A stretch of 64,000 nucleotides of DNA from Cryptomeria japonica (GCF_030272615.1 NC_081412.1:545422202-545486201), one strand, 5' to 3'. Positions 32,946-45,437 are shown, counted from the stretch's first letter. Translations and numbers: made by a program. Notes: generated by a model from the sequence alone, not told the origin.

Positions 32946-34573
32946 TGTTGGCATTATGTGAATCGGCATGAGCATTATGTGAACCGGCATGAGCCTTATG
33001 TAAACTGGCATGAAGACATAATGATATTGTATGTTGTCATTAATGTCAATATGAGACATAGTGTGAACCGGCACATGAGATAAGTGAAGAAAGAGATACC
33101 GGTATATGTGTGAACTGGTATATGCCAAAGTGAAGTGGCACATTTGTTCAAAGTGAACCGGCATGCAGTTATGGGAACCAGCACATGGAAGCACTATATG
33201 ACTACCAGTTGGTAAGGTAGCCTCCACTTCGGGGTTTCCGGTTGGAGTATCTCAAGTCTGTGTGACTCAATCGGTGATCTTTGTGTGATGAGTTAGCAGT
33301 ATGATCAAGGAAAAATTGTATTGCCACATAAGCTCTGTGTGCATGAAGGATCTTGCATGAAGAAGACTATTCCTATCTACCTTAGGAATGTGCGAAGTCT
33401 ATCAAATGGTGATAACGCGTGATGGGTTATTAGCCACCATGAAAATGGTGGATAATGGATGATGGATAATGTCTTGAGATCGACTCAAGACTGGTGCATT
33501 TAATGCAATATGTTTCAATGGTCAGGATCAAACCGTTTGAATTGCTCAACCTAACAAGTTTAGGGTTTAAGGTTTTTGCTACCGACTTGTATGTTCCCTA
33601 TAAGATCGATGTTAGGTTTTTGCCTAAAGTTGTTGGCAAAAGTTGTGAGTGTGTATCCAACGAAAGCGATACAAGATTCTTGCCAGACCATAGGAGAGAA
33701 GAGATACCTGCAAAGTGTATGTGCAGAAGGATAAGAGGAGCCTAAACGGATCTGTATTAGTATTAAGTGTTGTTAACAGATCATTGTAATACCTGTTGAT
33801 CTCTAAACACTTCAACAGTTGCAAAATCCCCTAATAGGGTAGCCTTAACTGGCTTGATTCAAAATCCCTTAAATTGGGTGGTCTTAACCGGCTTGCTGTA
33901 AAACTCGAAGCTAATGAGTTCTGAGAAGCTAGAGAAGCTTAGGATATCCTTTCAGCTATTGAGTTCTTAAATTCCTCTAACAAGGTGACCCTACTAGGTT
34001 TAACCCTTAACCAGTTATCCCTTAATCGGGTGATCCTTAACAGGATCGGTTCCTACCAGAACCTATTGTAATGTTCTTAACTGGACAAGGCTCCTAACAG
34101 AGCGGACTTCTAAAGAGTTCAAAAAGAAGCTTGTGGGTATTCATCCCCATCGTGGTTTTTCCTAGTTGGGTTTCCACACGAAAAATATGTGTCATGTGAA
34201 ATGCTTTTGTCTTGTGATGCTTTGTTTTATCTGTTATGCACATGAAGTTTCTATGTTTTATGTCTGTCTATAAAACATATTGAACTCACTATTGTGAAGA
34301 TTTGATGGTTAAGTCTACTAGTTCATGCATGAGAATATTATGATAATGTGGTATTGAGCTAAGAGAAAAGCTTAGTGAGTGACCGGTTCATGATTGATTG
34401 AGCTATACTAGATGCTACCGGTTGCACTCTGTTTTACCGGTATCTCTGTTTATCAGTCATTGTGAGTGTTTGTTGTCAAACTAGTTTTGGATTGTATTTG
34501 TGTCTGTACTGATTCACCCCTCCCCCCCCTCTCAGTACCGATTTGGTACTAGTGGTTCATCATTGAGTTATCA
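32946..34573 (+). repeat. 3' LTR of copia-1
   Basis: TGTTGGCATTATG to GAGTTATCA, followed by the duplicated AACCA. Confidence 0.92.
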
Positions 34574-35965
34574 AACCATAGAAGACTTATGAGAACTAGA
34601 AAAAATGGCACATGGTATTGTTTTTCATATACACAATGTTCACAAAAATTGAGCTCGAGATTACAATCATTAAGGCCTTCAATAAGGATCTTATTTTTCA
34701 AGGCTCTAAGACCCTTCTCACCATCATGACCAAGTCTTTGGTACCATAACATTATTTTCTCCACTAGAAGTTTCATTACCAAAAGATTGACCATTAGATG
34801 TACAAACTACATTTTTCTTCTTTTCTTCATTTGATGGCGAGGATGAAGAATTCAAAGCTCTATTTTTTGTTACATAAGAAAAAATATTGCACAAAAACAT
34901 GCATGCATCAAGACTATACAAAGTGTTGATCTGAACACCCTTCTAGATAACACCATAGCTCCTCTTGTCATCTCACATCCTCCACTCGAGAAAACAACTA
35001 GAACACCTGCATATTTCAACTTGTTCACTAAAAAGAACGTTTCATGTCAAACCAGAGATATGTAGTACAACATCTAGCCCCTTCTTTCTACCATCAGTGA
35101 TTCTAATCTTAACTCTTCCACGACGAATAATTTTTAGATGAGAGTCATCACCCAAATACACCTTCCCACCATCATACTCTTCATAATTCCAGAACCAACC
35201 TCTATGAGAGGTAACATGGAAAGAGGCACTTGATTCAATCAACCACATATATTTTGACCATGTGTTGTCAAGGCTACGACAAAAGAGTCTACATCATCTT
35301 GAGAGGATTTTTCATAATCAGAATCAAAGAAATATTTCTTGCATTTATTTTTCTTCTCCTCATTACACTCTTTTTAGAAATACCAAATTTGTCATAGTTC
35401 CAACATTTCACCTTGGGCATTTTACTTGCATACATATCCTCGAAGAATTGGATTTAGACTTCTTGTCCTTCTTCTTGCCTTCCATCATTGATCTACCACA
35501 AGCAATCAAGGCCTCCTTAGCCATCTCAAAATAATTCCTTCACATCTCTTCAAATAACTACAAATCAACCAAATCCTTAATTTTGAAAGTGGTTACTATA
35601 CTTCAAATAGCCATAACAAGGTAATCTGATGAGTCAAGCAAAGAACATAATAGAAGCATGCACTTATCTTGATCATCAACATACACACTAATAGAACCTA
35701 GTTGGCCATCTATCATGTTGAACGCATTCAAGCGATCTACAATGGATCCTCCTTCCTCCATCTTCAAAGAGTACAACTTCTCTCTCAAGAATAACTTATT
35801 TACCAAGGATTTCCATAGATAAATATTGCCAAGTTTCTTCTAGAGTCCAACTACAATATTCTCTTCATGGATATTTAGGAGCACTGAATCAACCAAATAT
35901 AGTCTTAGCCATAGTATGAAGTTTTGTTGTAGATACTATAGCATATAGATCCTTATATATGAGCA
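34574..35965 (-). pseudogene. element E gag, protease and GAG-pre-integrase part
   Basis: On the minus strand from 35965: Gag with 'LYSLKMEEGGSIVDRLNAF' and 'CMLLLCSLLDSSDYLVMAI' (35806-35603), a decayed linker, retropepsin 'WLIESSASFHVTSHRG' (35245-35200, D-S-G changed to E-S-S), 'EYDGGKVYLGDDSHLKI', and GAG-pre-integrase 'WYQRLGHDGEKGLRALKNK' with 'FCEHCVYEKQ' (34770-34620). Many stops. It joins the integrase fragment at 26932 once copia-1 is removed, and the gag start at 46150 once F is removed. Confidence 0.88.
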
Positions 35966-37385
35966 TGTTGGAATCAAGGGACACTAAGAAGGGGGGTGAA
36001 TCAGTGTTCCACAATCTTTGACTTTATTAAATAGATCACTTAACCACATAGCACATATGAAGAAAAGAAAGATGCATAAACACAAAGCAAATACTCACAA
36101 CACCACAACACCGAGATTTTTACATGGAAACCCAGTTAAAGGGAAAACCATGGCGGGATTGAGACCCACAATATTAATATACTATGTTGGAAGTATAGAA
36201 ATATTACATAGAGTAATGCACATGCATTCAGGCACACTGCTTAGAGCTCACTGCTCAAATTAAAATAACAACAAGGGCTACAACCTAGGGAAGGCTCACT
36301 ACCTTACAAATCTTCTACAATAGATAACTAAGATGGTTGAACTAATAAATAGCATCTACAAATGCCTGGAATTAGTTCCAGTTAAGCTTATATATCAAAC
36401 TGCACACTCTACAACACACTCTGCTCTGATATATTGTTATGCTATAATCTGAAGCACCAATCTTCCATTCATGCATGATGGATTGTACACACTTGATCAC
36501 CAACACTCACAGCATAACCATGCATACCAAAAGTGACCTTATCAATTACTCTTATATATCTGCAACATCAATTTAGATCTTCAACATGTTGGCCCAAAAA
36601 TGCATAACACACAAATGAAATGTGTAAAACTAAGTCGGCTAAATCCAAACTCCAATCCACATGTGGACCAAAACAATGTTGGCTAAGACATAGTATGGAT
36701 CCAAATTACCACCGTGAACATGAAATACCTCCAATAATTATGCCTTAAACATCTGCAATGCTACAATCATCATGAATATCACATAACATGAAGAACACCA
36801 TCAAACCAAGAAAAACATCATCAACATGCACAATGATCAATGTAGACCACCAACACAAATAGAACATGATCTAGAAACATCCAAAAGAATCATGAATTAC
36901 TATATCAACATTTGCAACATCACCACTTACTAGAATCTTCATCATCAATATACCAAACCTCAAGAACGCTAACTCAACTGATTGTCAAACTAATAGATAC
37001 ACTTGTGAACATCCAAATCATGAACTATTTGAATAGAGGACATAAAAAAATGTCCAAAACACTCTGACAAATCCACAAATAAAGATATAACAATTCTGGA
37101 GGAATGCGAAGCAACAAGTAGAACATTGAACACCACAAATAGCCAAACAACCAACCTCAATACCGGACCTCATAACTCGATAAAATCATTATGTGAACCA
37201 CTTAAACTTCTATTGAATCAACTAGAGATACTTATCTCAAAATCTATTAAACTACAACAACTCATCTAAAACACACTAGCCAAACCAACTTACTTAATCT
37301 AACTACAACACTGAAACACATAAAGGAATATGTTGACATCAATGAAAAAACAATGTTCCAACAAACTTCTCAATAATATCCAACA
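35966..37385 (-). repeat. 3' LTR of element F
   Basis: On the minus strand it begins TGTTGGATATTATTG at 37385 and ends TTGATTCCAACA at 35966. It carries the reversed LTR module (ACATGGAAACCCAG...GGGAAAACCATGG, 36122-36153) and a reversed C-run block (AAGGGGGGTGAATCAG, 35989-36004). 36977-37385 matches 45715-46122. Confidence 0.82.
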
Positions 37386-37420
37386 ATCTCCCTCTTTAAT
37401 TAATTCAACTAACTAGAAGC

Positions 37421-39163
37421 ATGGCGGAAGCAGGAGCAGCTGGCGATAATGGGCGAACTCAAATTTCAAATTCTCAGCAAGGCGGGAACCCTGGTTCCAA
37501 TGGTGGGAATGGCCAGATCAAAGCTACTGGTCCCATAGGTGATAAGGATAAGCCTTCGGACATCCCGAAGGCTGTTGTTGACTTACAGTCTGATGGTACT
37601 CTGCCAGAGGAGACAGCGGGTTCATCTGGGCTTCTGGGGGAAGGGTCCAATGGGGGGCCCATTCCATGTGATGAATCCATTGACAGCGGAAGGGAAAAAA
37701 AGAAATGGTTGTCCCTTTTTGGAACTAGACCTACTGGTAAATCCTCCCTACCTCCTGTTAAGAATATTTCTGACCCTTCTGGTGGTAAGTTCACTATCTC
37801 TATCCCTAACCAGATTCTAGACCATAATATCAATAGTATGTCGAACTCCTTGGTAGGGAAATTTATGGGTTCGCATCCTAATATTGAAGTTGTAAGGGCT
37901 TTTGTCAAATGAAAATGGGTCCTCAAGGGAAATGTTGAAGTATTGGCTTTACCTAAAGGCCTTCTATCTTTTTCATTTTCATGTGAAGAAGATAAGGTTA
38001 AGATTCTGTGCGGGAGCCCCTGGATGGCAGGAAAGACAGCTCTGGTCCTTAGAAAATGGCATCCGAACCTAAACATGAATGATTCTCTCCTGGCACAAGT
38101 TCCAGTCTAGATAAAGATACCAAGATTGCCTCTTGAATATTGGGAAGAAAGTATTTTCTCTGGAATAGCAAGCTCCTTTGGCAAGTTGCTCTTAATAGAC
38201 CCAGTCACTGCTTCAAAAAGAAGACTAACTCATGCAAGGTTCTGTGTAGGAGTAACCCCTGAAGTAGATATGCTAGAATAGATAGATCTAGTTTCAAAGC
38301 TGGGAACTTGGAAACAACACATCGAATATGAATCTATCCCTTTTGCATGTTTCCACTGTAAAAAAGTAGGTCATTGGGCAAAATCCTGCCCAAACAAGCC
38401 AAAGGTGGAACCTAAGCAGCCTAAACCCTAGATGGAAAATCAAAAGGTGCCAAAGAAAATGGTGTGGCAAGTTAAAAATCTAGAGAATAAGGAAGAAAAT
38501 TCCAATCGCTTTAATCCTTTGGGGGAAAAGAAGGAAGTCACCTCAAATTCTATCTCTAGTCCCTCAACCCAGGAAGTAGTGAGAAATGAACCAACCAAAG
38601 TCAGCCCCATGGGTAGAACTCAAAAAAAGGAAATGAAAGATCAAAATGATCCTTCAAATGAGATAGTTGAAGTGGTTGCTGACACTTATGAAGGCAAGGA
38701 ACTAGAAAAAAAAGATTACCAACTTGAGGAAGGAGAGATCCCTGATCCCCAAGAAGAAAGGATTGATTCTTCTCTAGCCATTCCAAGTTTTGAAATTCAA
38801 GAAGCCCCAAAATGCGCAATTTTGGGTATGAACCTCTCAGACTCTGAACAGAGCTCAAGAACAGTGAACAATGTTTCAACTGATTCTAGAACTCCTAACT
38901 GGGGCAATGAAGAAGAAATCTCCAAAATTCTCAACAACATGGAAGTGGCTCCTGTGATAGAAACTGGATGGAAGCAACCAAAACATAGGAATAAGAAAGG
39001 ATCTACTCCCTCGACTTCTCTACTAAGGAAATCTAGCAGAATAGCTCAGGTTGATGTGGGGTATATTTCCTCTTCCCCGAGATGGCCCTCTAACCACAAA
39101 GTCAAAGACAAGGAGGCCAGCAAGAACATTGCAGATGGAACTCAAGGAGCTGGGAATTGGTAA
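37421..39163 (+). pseudogene. LINE-1 ORF1, DUF4283-like RNA-binding protein with zinc knuckle
   Basis: One frame of 581 codons from ATG 37421 to TAA. Residues 1-85 are Gly/Asn/Ser-rich. 'WLSLFGTRPTGKSSLPPVKN' follows (~95-115), and the same block is in LINE-2. Residues ~140-300 are a DUF4283-like domain ('LLSFSFSCEEDKVKILC', 'PLEYWEESIFSGIASSFG', 'LLIDPVTASKRRL'), then an intact CCHC knuckle 'CFHCKKVGHWAKSC' and an acidic/Lys-rich tail. Stops at 37910 (TGA), 38108, 38278 and 38429 (all TAG). The role is nucleoprotein formation. It ends six bases before ORF2. Confidence 0.88.
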
Positions 39164-39169
39164 GTAGCT

Positions 39170-42100
39170 ATGAAGATAATCTCTTGGAATATTAGGGGAC
39201 TCAATAATCCCCATAAACATGATATTATTAGAAATATGATAAGAGATAGTAATCCTGATATTTTTCTAATTCAAGAAACCAAAATGAGTAGAGAAAAAGT
39301 TGAATCTTTGAAGTTCTTCAAAAATGGTAATGTTAGTGGTGGCAGTTCTGAAGGCACTTCAGGAGGCATTGCTACCATCTGGAACCTTAATACTGTTAAA
39401 GGTCAGGTCATAATTTAGGATAGTAATTTCTCTTGTATTAAATTTGAGCATTTAAAAGATGGTACTTCATGGGTTCTTACCAACATTTATGCTCCTAATA
39501 CCTTAAAGGCTAGAAACTCTTTTTGGAAAAAAATCATTTAGGCTAGAGACAGCTTCAAAAATCTTAGTTGGATGGTTATGGGGGACTTCAACACTCCTTT
39601 GAGAGAGGAGGAAAAATTTGGAGGTAGTCCTCTTCAATTGGAAAGTAGGATGGCCCTTATGGATTTTATTAATTCTCAGGCTCTCAATGACTTGGAAATT
39701 CAAGGTTGTAATTACACTTGGACTAACAGAAGAATTGGTAATGAACTTATCCAAGTGCGACTTGATAAGACCCTCATCTCTGATGACTGGTATAGTTAGT
39801 ATTTCATTTCTTTGTCGACCCACATACGGGTTGGATCTGATCATTTCCCTATCACCTTCATTGCTGACTTAATCAATAGAAAGAGAAACTTTCCCTTCAA
39901 AATTGAAAAAATGTGGACCCTCCATCCTGAAATCAGAAGAAATATTCAGAAATGGTGGAGCATCCAAGTTGAGGGAACGGCTATGTTTAAAGTTGTCAAG
40001 AAACTCAAAAGTGTGAAGGACAATATACGACTCTGGAACAAAACTAGTTTTGGAAATATATTTGAGCCTAAGAGTAAAATTTAGGAAGACCTTAAAGAAA
40101 TACAAGATGAGATCCAGAAGGATGGTTTCAGTACTGTGTCTATTGTTGATGAAAATGAGACTCTCAAAAAATACCATGATATTATTGCCAAAGAGGAAAT
40201 GTTCTAGAAGCAGAGATCGAGATGCATCTGGCTTAAGGAAGGAGATAGGAATACAAGATTCTTCCATATGTCGACTATCAAGCATAAAGCAATTAATAGG
40301 GTGAACAAGATAGTTGTGGAGAATGGGGAGCTATTCAAGGAGGATGAAATAAGGAATGAAGCTAAGAGGTATTTCTCGGACCTCCTCAAGAGGGATCATA
40401 GTCTGGATGTTGAAGCCCAATCCTCTTTTCTTCAGAACATTCCTTGTCTCATTGATGCTCAAAAGAATGCCTCCCTCTCCTCCATTCCCTCTATCTTAGA
40501 AATTAAAAATGTTGTTTTCTCCTTTGATGGTAACAAAGCACCTGGTCTAGACGGCTTCCCAATTTTCTTTTTTCAAGATTTTTGGGAGATTGTTGGAATT
40601 GATGTTTCCAATGGGGTTAAGGAATTTTTTGGGGCTAGAAAACTCTTGAAAGAAATCAATAGAACTTTTATTTCTCTCATCCCCAAGATTCAAGGTGTTG
40701 ATTCTTTGGACAAATTTAGACCTATTAGCCTCTGCAATTCTTATTACAAGATTATCTCCAAGGTCCTTACCTCTAGAATTCAAGATGTCCTTCCTGCATT
40801 TATTAAACACCAGCAAAATGGGTTTATTCCTAGAAGATAAATTCTTAACTCCATTATTACGGTCCATGAGAACATTCACTCTCTTGTTAGAGCAAAGAAG
40901 CAGGGTCTCATCCTAAAGCTAGATCTCTCCAAAGCCTATGACAGGGTGGACTGGTCTTTACTTCAGAAAATACTCACTTCTTTTGGGTTCTCCTCTAGAG
41001 TTGTCAACCTTTTCTCCCAACTTACCACCTCTGCTACTTTTTTTGTTCTTGTCAATGGTTCTCCTTCTACTTTTTTCCAAGCTTCTAGAGGTCTTAGGCA
41101 ACGAGATCCTATCTCCCCCATCCTCTTCATTATTATGGCTGAATGCTTTGGAAGGACCATGGAAAAAATGGTGTTGCAAGGCTCCTTTAAGGGCCTCCAA
41201 CTATCCTCTGCTGACCTTATCTGCTCCCACCAGCAGTTTGTTGATGACACTATTATTATGGGGGAATCAAGTATTTCAGAAGCTAAAGTTTTGAAGAGCA
41301 CCCTGTGTAAATTTGCCTTTGCTTCGGGTCAACTTATCAACTGGGCTAAAAGTGAAGTCCTTTTCATTAATACTCCATAGAGAAGACAACAGAGGATTAG
41401 CAGAATCTTGGAGTGTAGGATTGCCGACCTTCCTGCCACCTACCTTGGTCTCCCCATGGGAATTGCCCCTCCTGATCCCTTCTAAAGTTCTCTAATGGAC
41501 AAATTTCATAAAAAGCTTGCTGGTTGGAAAGGGGCCCTCTTAAGTCAAGCTAGCAAGCTCCAACTCCTTAAGGCTACTCTTCAAAGTATTCCAATTTATG
41601 CTCTTAGTCTTTTCAGAATTCTAGTTAAGTATGTTGAAGCAATTGAGAAAATTCAAAGAAGATTCCTATGGTCTGGGGTTGAGGATAAGCAAAGAATGTC
41701 CTTGGTGGCCTGGGACATGTCTGTAGGCCAAAAAGAAAAGGAGGTCTGGGCCTCAGGAGGATTCGTACTTTAAATGAAGCTCTCTTGTCCAAACCAATCT
41801 GGAGAATGTTTCATTCCGATTCTGAATGGTTCAAAATTTGGTGAAGTAAGTACTCTCTTCTATCCTCTCTCTCCTCTTTTCTCAATTTGGATCTTAGTAT
41901 TAATGGATCCCACATTTGGAATCATGTCTCTAAATGTAAAGAAAGTATAGCTAAAGGAGTGATATGGAAACTTAGAAATGGTAGGAAAGTAAAATTCTGG
42001 GAAGATCCCTGGCTTTTTGATAAACCTCTAATGGACTTCAACGAATGGGCCCCCCATGCGCTCCCTCCTATATTAGATCTTTTGGCTCCTTAGTTGTTGA

Positions 42101-43386
42101 GTACTGGGATGGTAATGAATGGCAGAACATTGAAAGTATCCACTCTAGCCTTTCTAAGCTCAAGATCCATCTGCCTGCGGTATGGTTGAATAATGAAGAG
42201 GACTCCCTTATTTGGAAACATGATCCCAAAGAAACTTTATCTATGTCTTCTATGTATTGTGTCCTTCCCCCCCCCCCCCCCTCCTATTAACCCTTATTAG
42301 TCTAAAGCCTAGATTAAGGGTCTTACCCCCAAAATCATTTTTTTCTTCTGGACTATCCTCCAAAATAAGATCTTGACCCTTGACAACCTCAAAGGTAGAG
42401 GTTTTTCCCTCCCTAATAGATGTGTGTTATGCCTTCAAGAGGAAGAGTCTGTGGACCATCTTGCTCTCAATTGTTCCTTCTCAGCCTCTGTTTGGGAAAG
42501 CTTCCTCAAGAGCTTCAGTATCACTTGGGTGTTTCCTAATAACATTAGAGATATGTTCTCCTCCTGGAATATTCAATGGGCTAACCCTTTTTTGAGATGT
42601 TTGTGGCATCTTTCTCTTCCTCACATCTTGTGGGGTCTATGGAAAGAAAGAAATAACCAAATCTTCAGGGATGTCTCCCTCAATCAAGATATTGTATTTT
42701 AGAAAATTCAATGGTCTATTCAGGAAAATATAGGGATCATTGAGGGTCCTTGTTACTCGAACAATCCACTGGATTCAAATATCTTAAGGTTATGGAATAT
42801 GAAGATCACTGATGGTCCTAATCTCAACCAAGATAAAAGGCTTGAAGCTAAGTGGCAAACCCCTCCTCAAGGTTGGCTTAAAGTTAATTTTGACGGTGCT
42901 ACCAAAGGTAATCCAGGTCCTTCAGGTTGTGGAGCTATTCTTAGAGATCATAGAGGAATTTGCAAGGAAATGGTTGTTGTCCCTATTGGAACCCAAACCA
43001 ATCATAAAGCTGAAGCAATGGCAGCTCTTCAAGGCATCATCCTAACCAAAAAATGGAAATGCCCCTATCTATGGATAGAAGGGGATTCAAATAATATAAT
43101 AAAGTGCCTTAATGGGACTTCAAAACCTTCTTGGTTGATTCACAACATAATCACCTCTTCTATTGACATTATTAGCACCTTTAAAAAATGCCATATCTCC
43201 CACATCTACTGGGAGGCCAATGGCTCTACTAATTGGGCTGCCAATGCAGTGGTTAAAAGCGAGGCAATTACCACGTGGACGGGTGAAAGCAGATTCCCCA
43301 AAGATGTTAGACAAATCATTAGCAATGAGCGATATAAAACCACTCCAAAGACTCTTGATGGACAAGGTAATTATGAAAAGTACTGA
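39170..43386 (+). pseudogene. LINE-1 ORF2: AP-type endonuclease, reverse transcriptase, RNase H
   Basis: Starts at ATG 39170. The endonuclease (39170-39900) shows SWNIRGLN, IQETKM, 'VMGDFNTPLREEE' and GSDHFPI. RT (40250-41780) shows 'NKAPGLDGFP', 'LDKFRPISLCN', 'KLDLSKAYDRVDW', 'GLRQRDPISPILFIIMAE' and 'QQFVDDTIIMG', the catalytic motif being FVDD rather than the usual FADD. RNase H (42880-43270) shows 'VNFDGATKGNPGPSGCGAIL', 'HKAEAMAALQGI' and 'EGDSNNIIKCL', the RNase H acquired by plant L1 elements. Stops are mostly TAG (39416, 39797, 40082, 41378); TAA at 40838; a frameshift near 41740 and a 14-base C-run at about 42267-42281. Confidence 0.9.
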
Positions 43387-43543
43387 TGTGAGTACTTCGA
43401 GTTATTTTAATAATGAGAAAATCACTCATTATAACATCAATGCCATAAACTCTCACACTTTTTGGGTAATTGTTATAGCTCTGAAAAGCTCTCAATTTAA
43501 TCAGCTCTGTAAGTTTCAAAATTTGGCCGTGAGTAGCAACAAC

Positions 43544-45285
43544 ATGGGCAGAAATAGGAGGCGATATGAACCAAGTAGTTGTAAAGAATGGAAACAGAAG
43601 GAAGAGGTTTGGGGTATCTGCAGCAAGGTGGTCTCTTGAACTTCATGGAGAGACTCCACAGCCGAGATGGTATGGTAACAAGTCTTTTCTGCAAGAAATA
43701 GAAGAAGGGCATGTTAAAAATGGGCAATCAAATGGTTGAAATCGATGAAGATTTAATTGCTCAAGCTACGGGCCTCACCAAGGAAGGTTGCAACTTCTAC
43801 AGAGATAGGAAGGTCAGCAGGGAAGCTATTGAAAGGTACCTGGTAACTAAGAAAGAGAAAAAATGACTGGTAAAGTTGAGAAAAACTTACTACCCACCTA
43901 GGGCTTTTGTCAAACCCTGGTGGGAGATTCTTTTTGTTTTAATGCGATATATCACTTTAGATGGTAGGTTTATGAAAGTTTATGGTTATCACTTTGTTCT
44001 GTTAAATCACTTTAGGCACAATGATAAGGTTAATTTACCTTATTTCTTGCTTTGTTTGATGAATGCATCCCTTAAGGATTACAAAGAGAATCCTCTAGGT
44101 GATACTGCTATGCACCAAGGTCTAATGGTCCTAATTTATGACCATTTAAAGGCCACTCAAATTGCTTGTATGCAGCCCTCTGTGGATTTTGAGGAAGAGA
44201 TGTCTGATTTTACCTTTTCTAAGGAGGAGGAATCTGATAGTGACTCTTCATCTGATACAGAGGACAGTTTTGATGACTCAGAGTATGAAAGCAGGAAGAA
44301 GAGGAAATACAGAAAAACAAGACCCTCTTCATCCAAGGGCAAAAAGCCTCAAAGAAAACCCTTGATTAGCATCTCTTTGGAAGGGGAGGATTCAGATGAT
44401 TCTGAGAAGGAGAACCTTAAAGGGCTGCTGAAGAAGAAAACAAAAATCCATACCCAGACCTAGAAAAAGCATAAGAAAAAAGAGGAGACTGGCAAGGAAC
44501 TGGAAGCTGACAAGAAAGCAAGGACCCTGGAAGCTGAGCACAGCCTAGAAAAGGAGACTATGGAAGAGACTCTCAGGGTTGCCAACACAATTTCCACCCT
44601 CCACATCCCCAAAAAAGAACAAGTTACTCCTAGAAAAGCTCCTCCCTCATCTGGCCCTCCTCCCGAGGGTTTGCATGGTTTCATGGAAACTATGGAGTGG
44701 CTCATTAATGGTTACAAGAAAGTTATGGATGAATACAAGAAGCTTTGTAACAGAGTCTTGATTCTGGAAACCATTAATATTGGGGAGGGAAATACAATGG
44801 CTAACTATATTGAGGACCTAAAAAACACCATCGCCAAAGCTGAAGACATCAGAAATGCTTTCAACCCCAGGTTTGAGAAGATTGAAAAGGAGATGCTGGA
44901 TAGAAAAAGCCTTGCGGACACTAGCGAAAAAACCCTCTCGGACACTGTCACCAAAGTTGATAAAATTGAGGAGTGCCTTAAGAACATCACTAAATAGAGC
45001 CTAAGTATTTTGAAGATCTTGGCCAACAACACCCACACCCTCATCAGCAAGATGGATGACGAAAAGGAAATCCAGGACTTAGAACTAGAAGCTGAAGGAA
45101 CAGGGGAAGCTCAGCGTCCCAGAACCCGCACCAGAGGCAAGAGGAAGGAAAAGAAACCAAACAAGGATCTAGAAGACCTGAAAGCTATCGGGGCCACCTA
45201 TGATGAGCTAGTGACAAAGGTGGAGGATCTGCTAAAGAAATTGCTATGTAGCGCATTCCCTGTTTCTTTGTTGTTTTTTTGTTAA
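43544..45285 (+). pseudogene. LINE-1 ORF3: third frame downstream of RNase H, function unknown
   Basis: ATG 43544 ('MGRNRRRYEPSSCKEWKQKE'), one frameshift near 43612, then one frame to TAA 45283. Stops TAG 43708, TGA 43864, TAG 44461 and 44995. Residues 1-210 look globular: 'MVEIDEDLIAQATGLTKEG', 'NFYRDRKVSREAI', 'WEILFVLMRYITLDGRFMKV', 'HFVLLNHF', 'LPYFLLCLMNASLKDYKE', 'HQGLMVLIYDHLK'. Then comes an acidic Ser/Asp stretch with basic patches (44200-44460), a Pro-rich linker and a coiled-coil-like C-terminus (44690-45000). LINE-2 has a homologue in the same place. It lies inside the target duplications, so it belongs to the LINE. No RT, protease or nuclease motif is seen. Confidence 0.75.
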
Positions 45286-45437
45286 GTTGTTCTTTATGTT
45301 CGCGGGTCTTTTGGCCAGTCTTTTTGTCTGTGGACTCTTTTGTTTTGTTCTTCTCGGTGCTTTTTCTCTATCTATGAAGTAAAGGTTTCGAGTCTTGAAA
45401 ACCTATTTTTTAATTAATCAAAACAATCTCCCCCTTT

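Larger units (their letters stand above)
26933..34573 (+). mobile_element. copia-1: full-length Ty1/copia retrotransposon
   Basis: LTRs of 1632 and 1628 bp, primer site, gag-pol, polypurine tract and the duplication AACCA (26928-26932 and 34574-34578) are all present. It is inserted in the integrase of element E. The LTRs differ at roughly one base in 20-25 in the first 300 bases, nearly all C/T or G/A changes in CG or CNG contexts. The polyprotein has about seven stops and a frameshift, so the copy is inactive. Confidence 0.92.
37398..45421 (+). mobile_element. LINE-1: full-length L1-type LINE with three ORFs
   Basis: It is flanked by a 16-bp duplication AACAATCTCCC[T/C]CTTT (37382-37397 and 45422-45437, one mismatch). 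A 23-base leader is followed by ORF1 (37421-39163), ORF2 (39170-43386, endonuclease, RT, RNase H) and ORF3 (43544-45285), then a ~135-base tail ending CTATTTTTTAATTAATCAA with no poly(A). About 8.0 kb. It is inactive: all three frames have stops and ORF2 and ORF3 have frameshifts. Removing it restores a contiguous polypurine tract and LTR start in element F. Confidence 0.9.

Noticed and set aside
42262-42284. C-run in LINE-1 ORF2 as a programmed frameshift site
   Set aside because: The frame change seen lies about 500 bases upstream near 41740 and the run is not preserved in LINE-2; simple slippage is more likely.
37395-45418. TTTAATTAAT as the LINE-1 target duplication
   Set aside because: A 16-bp pair AACAATCTCCC[T/C]CTTT just outside fits better, gives the same length as for LINE-2 and restores F's polypurine tract.
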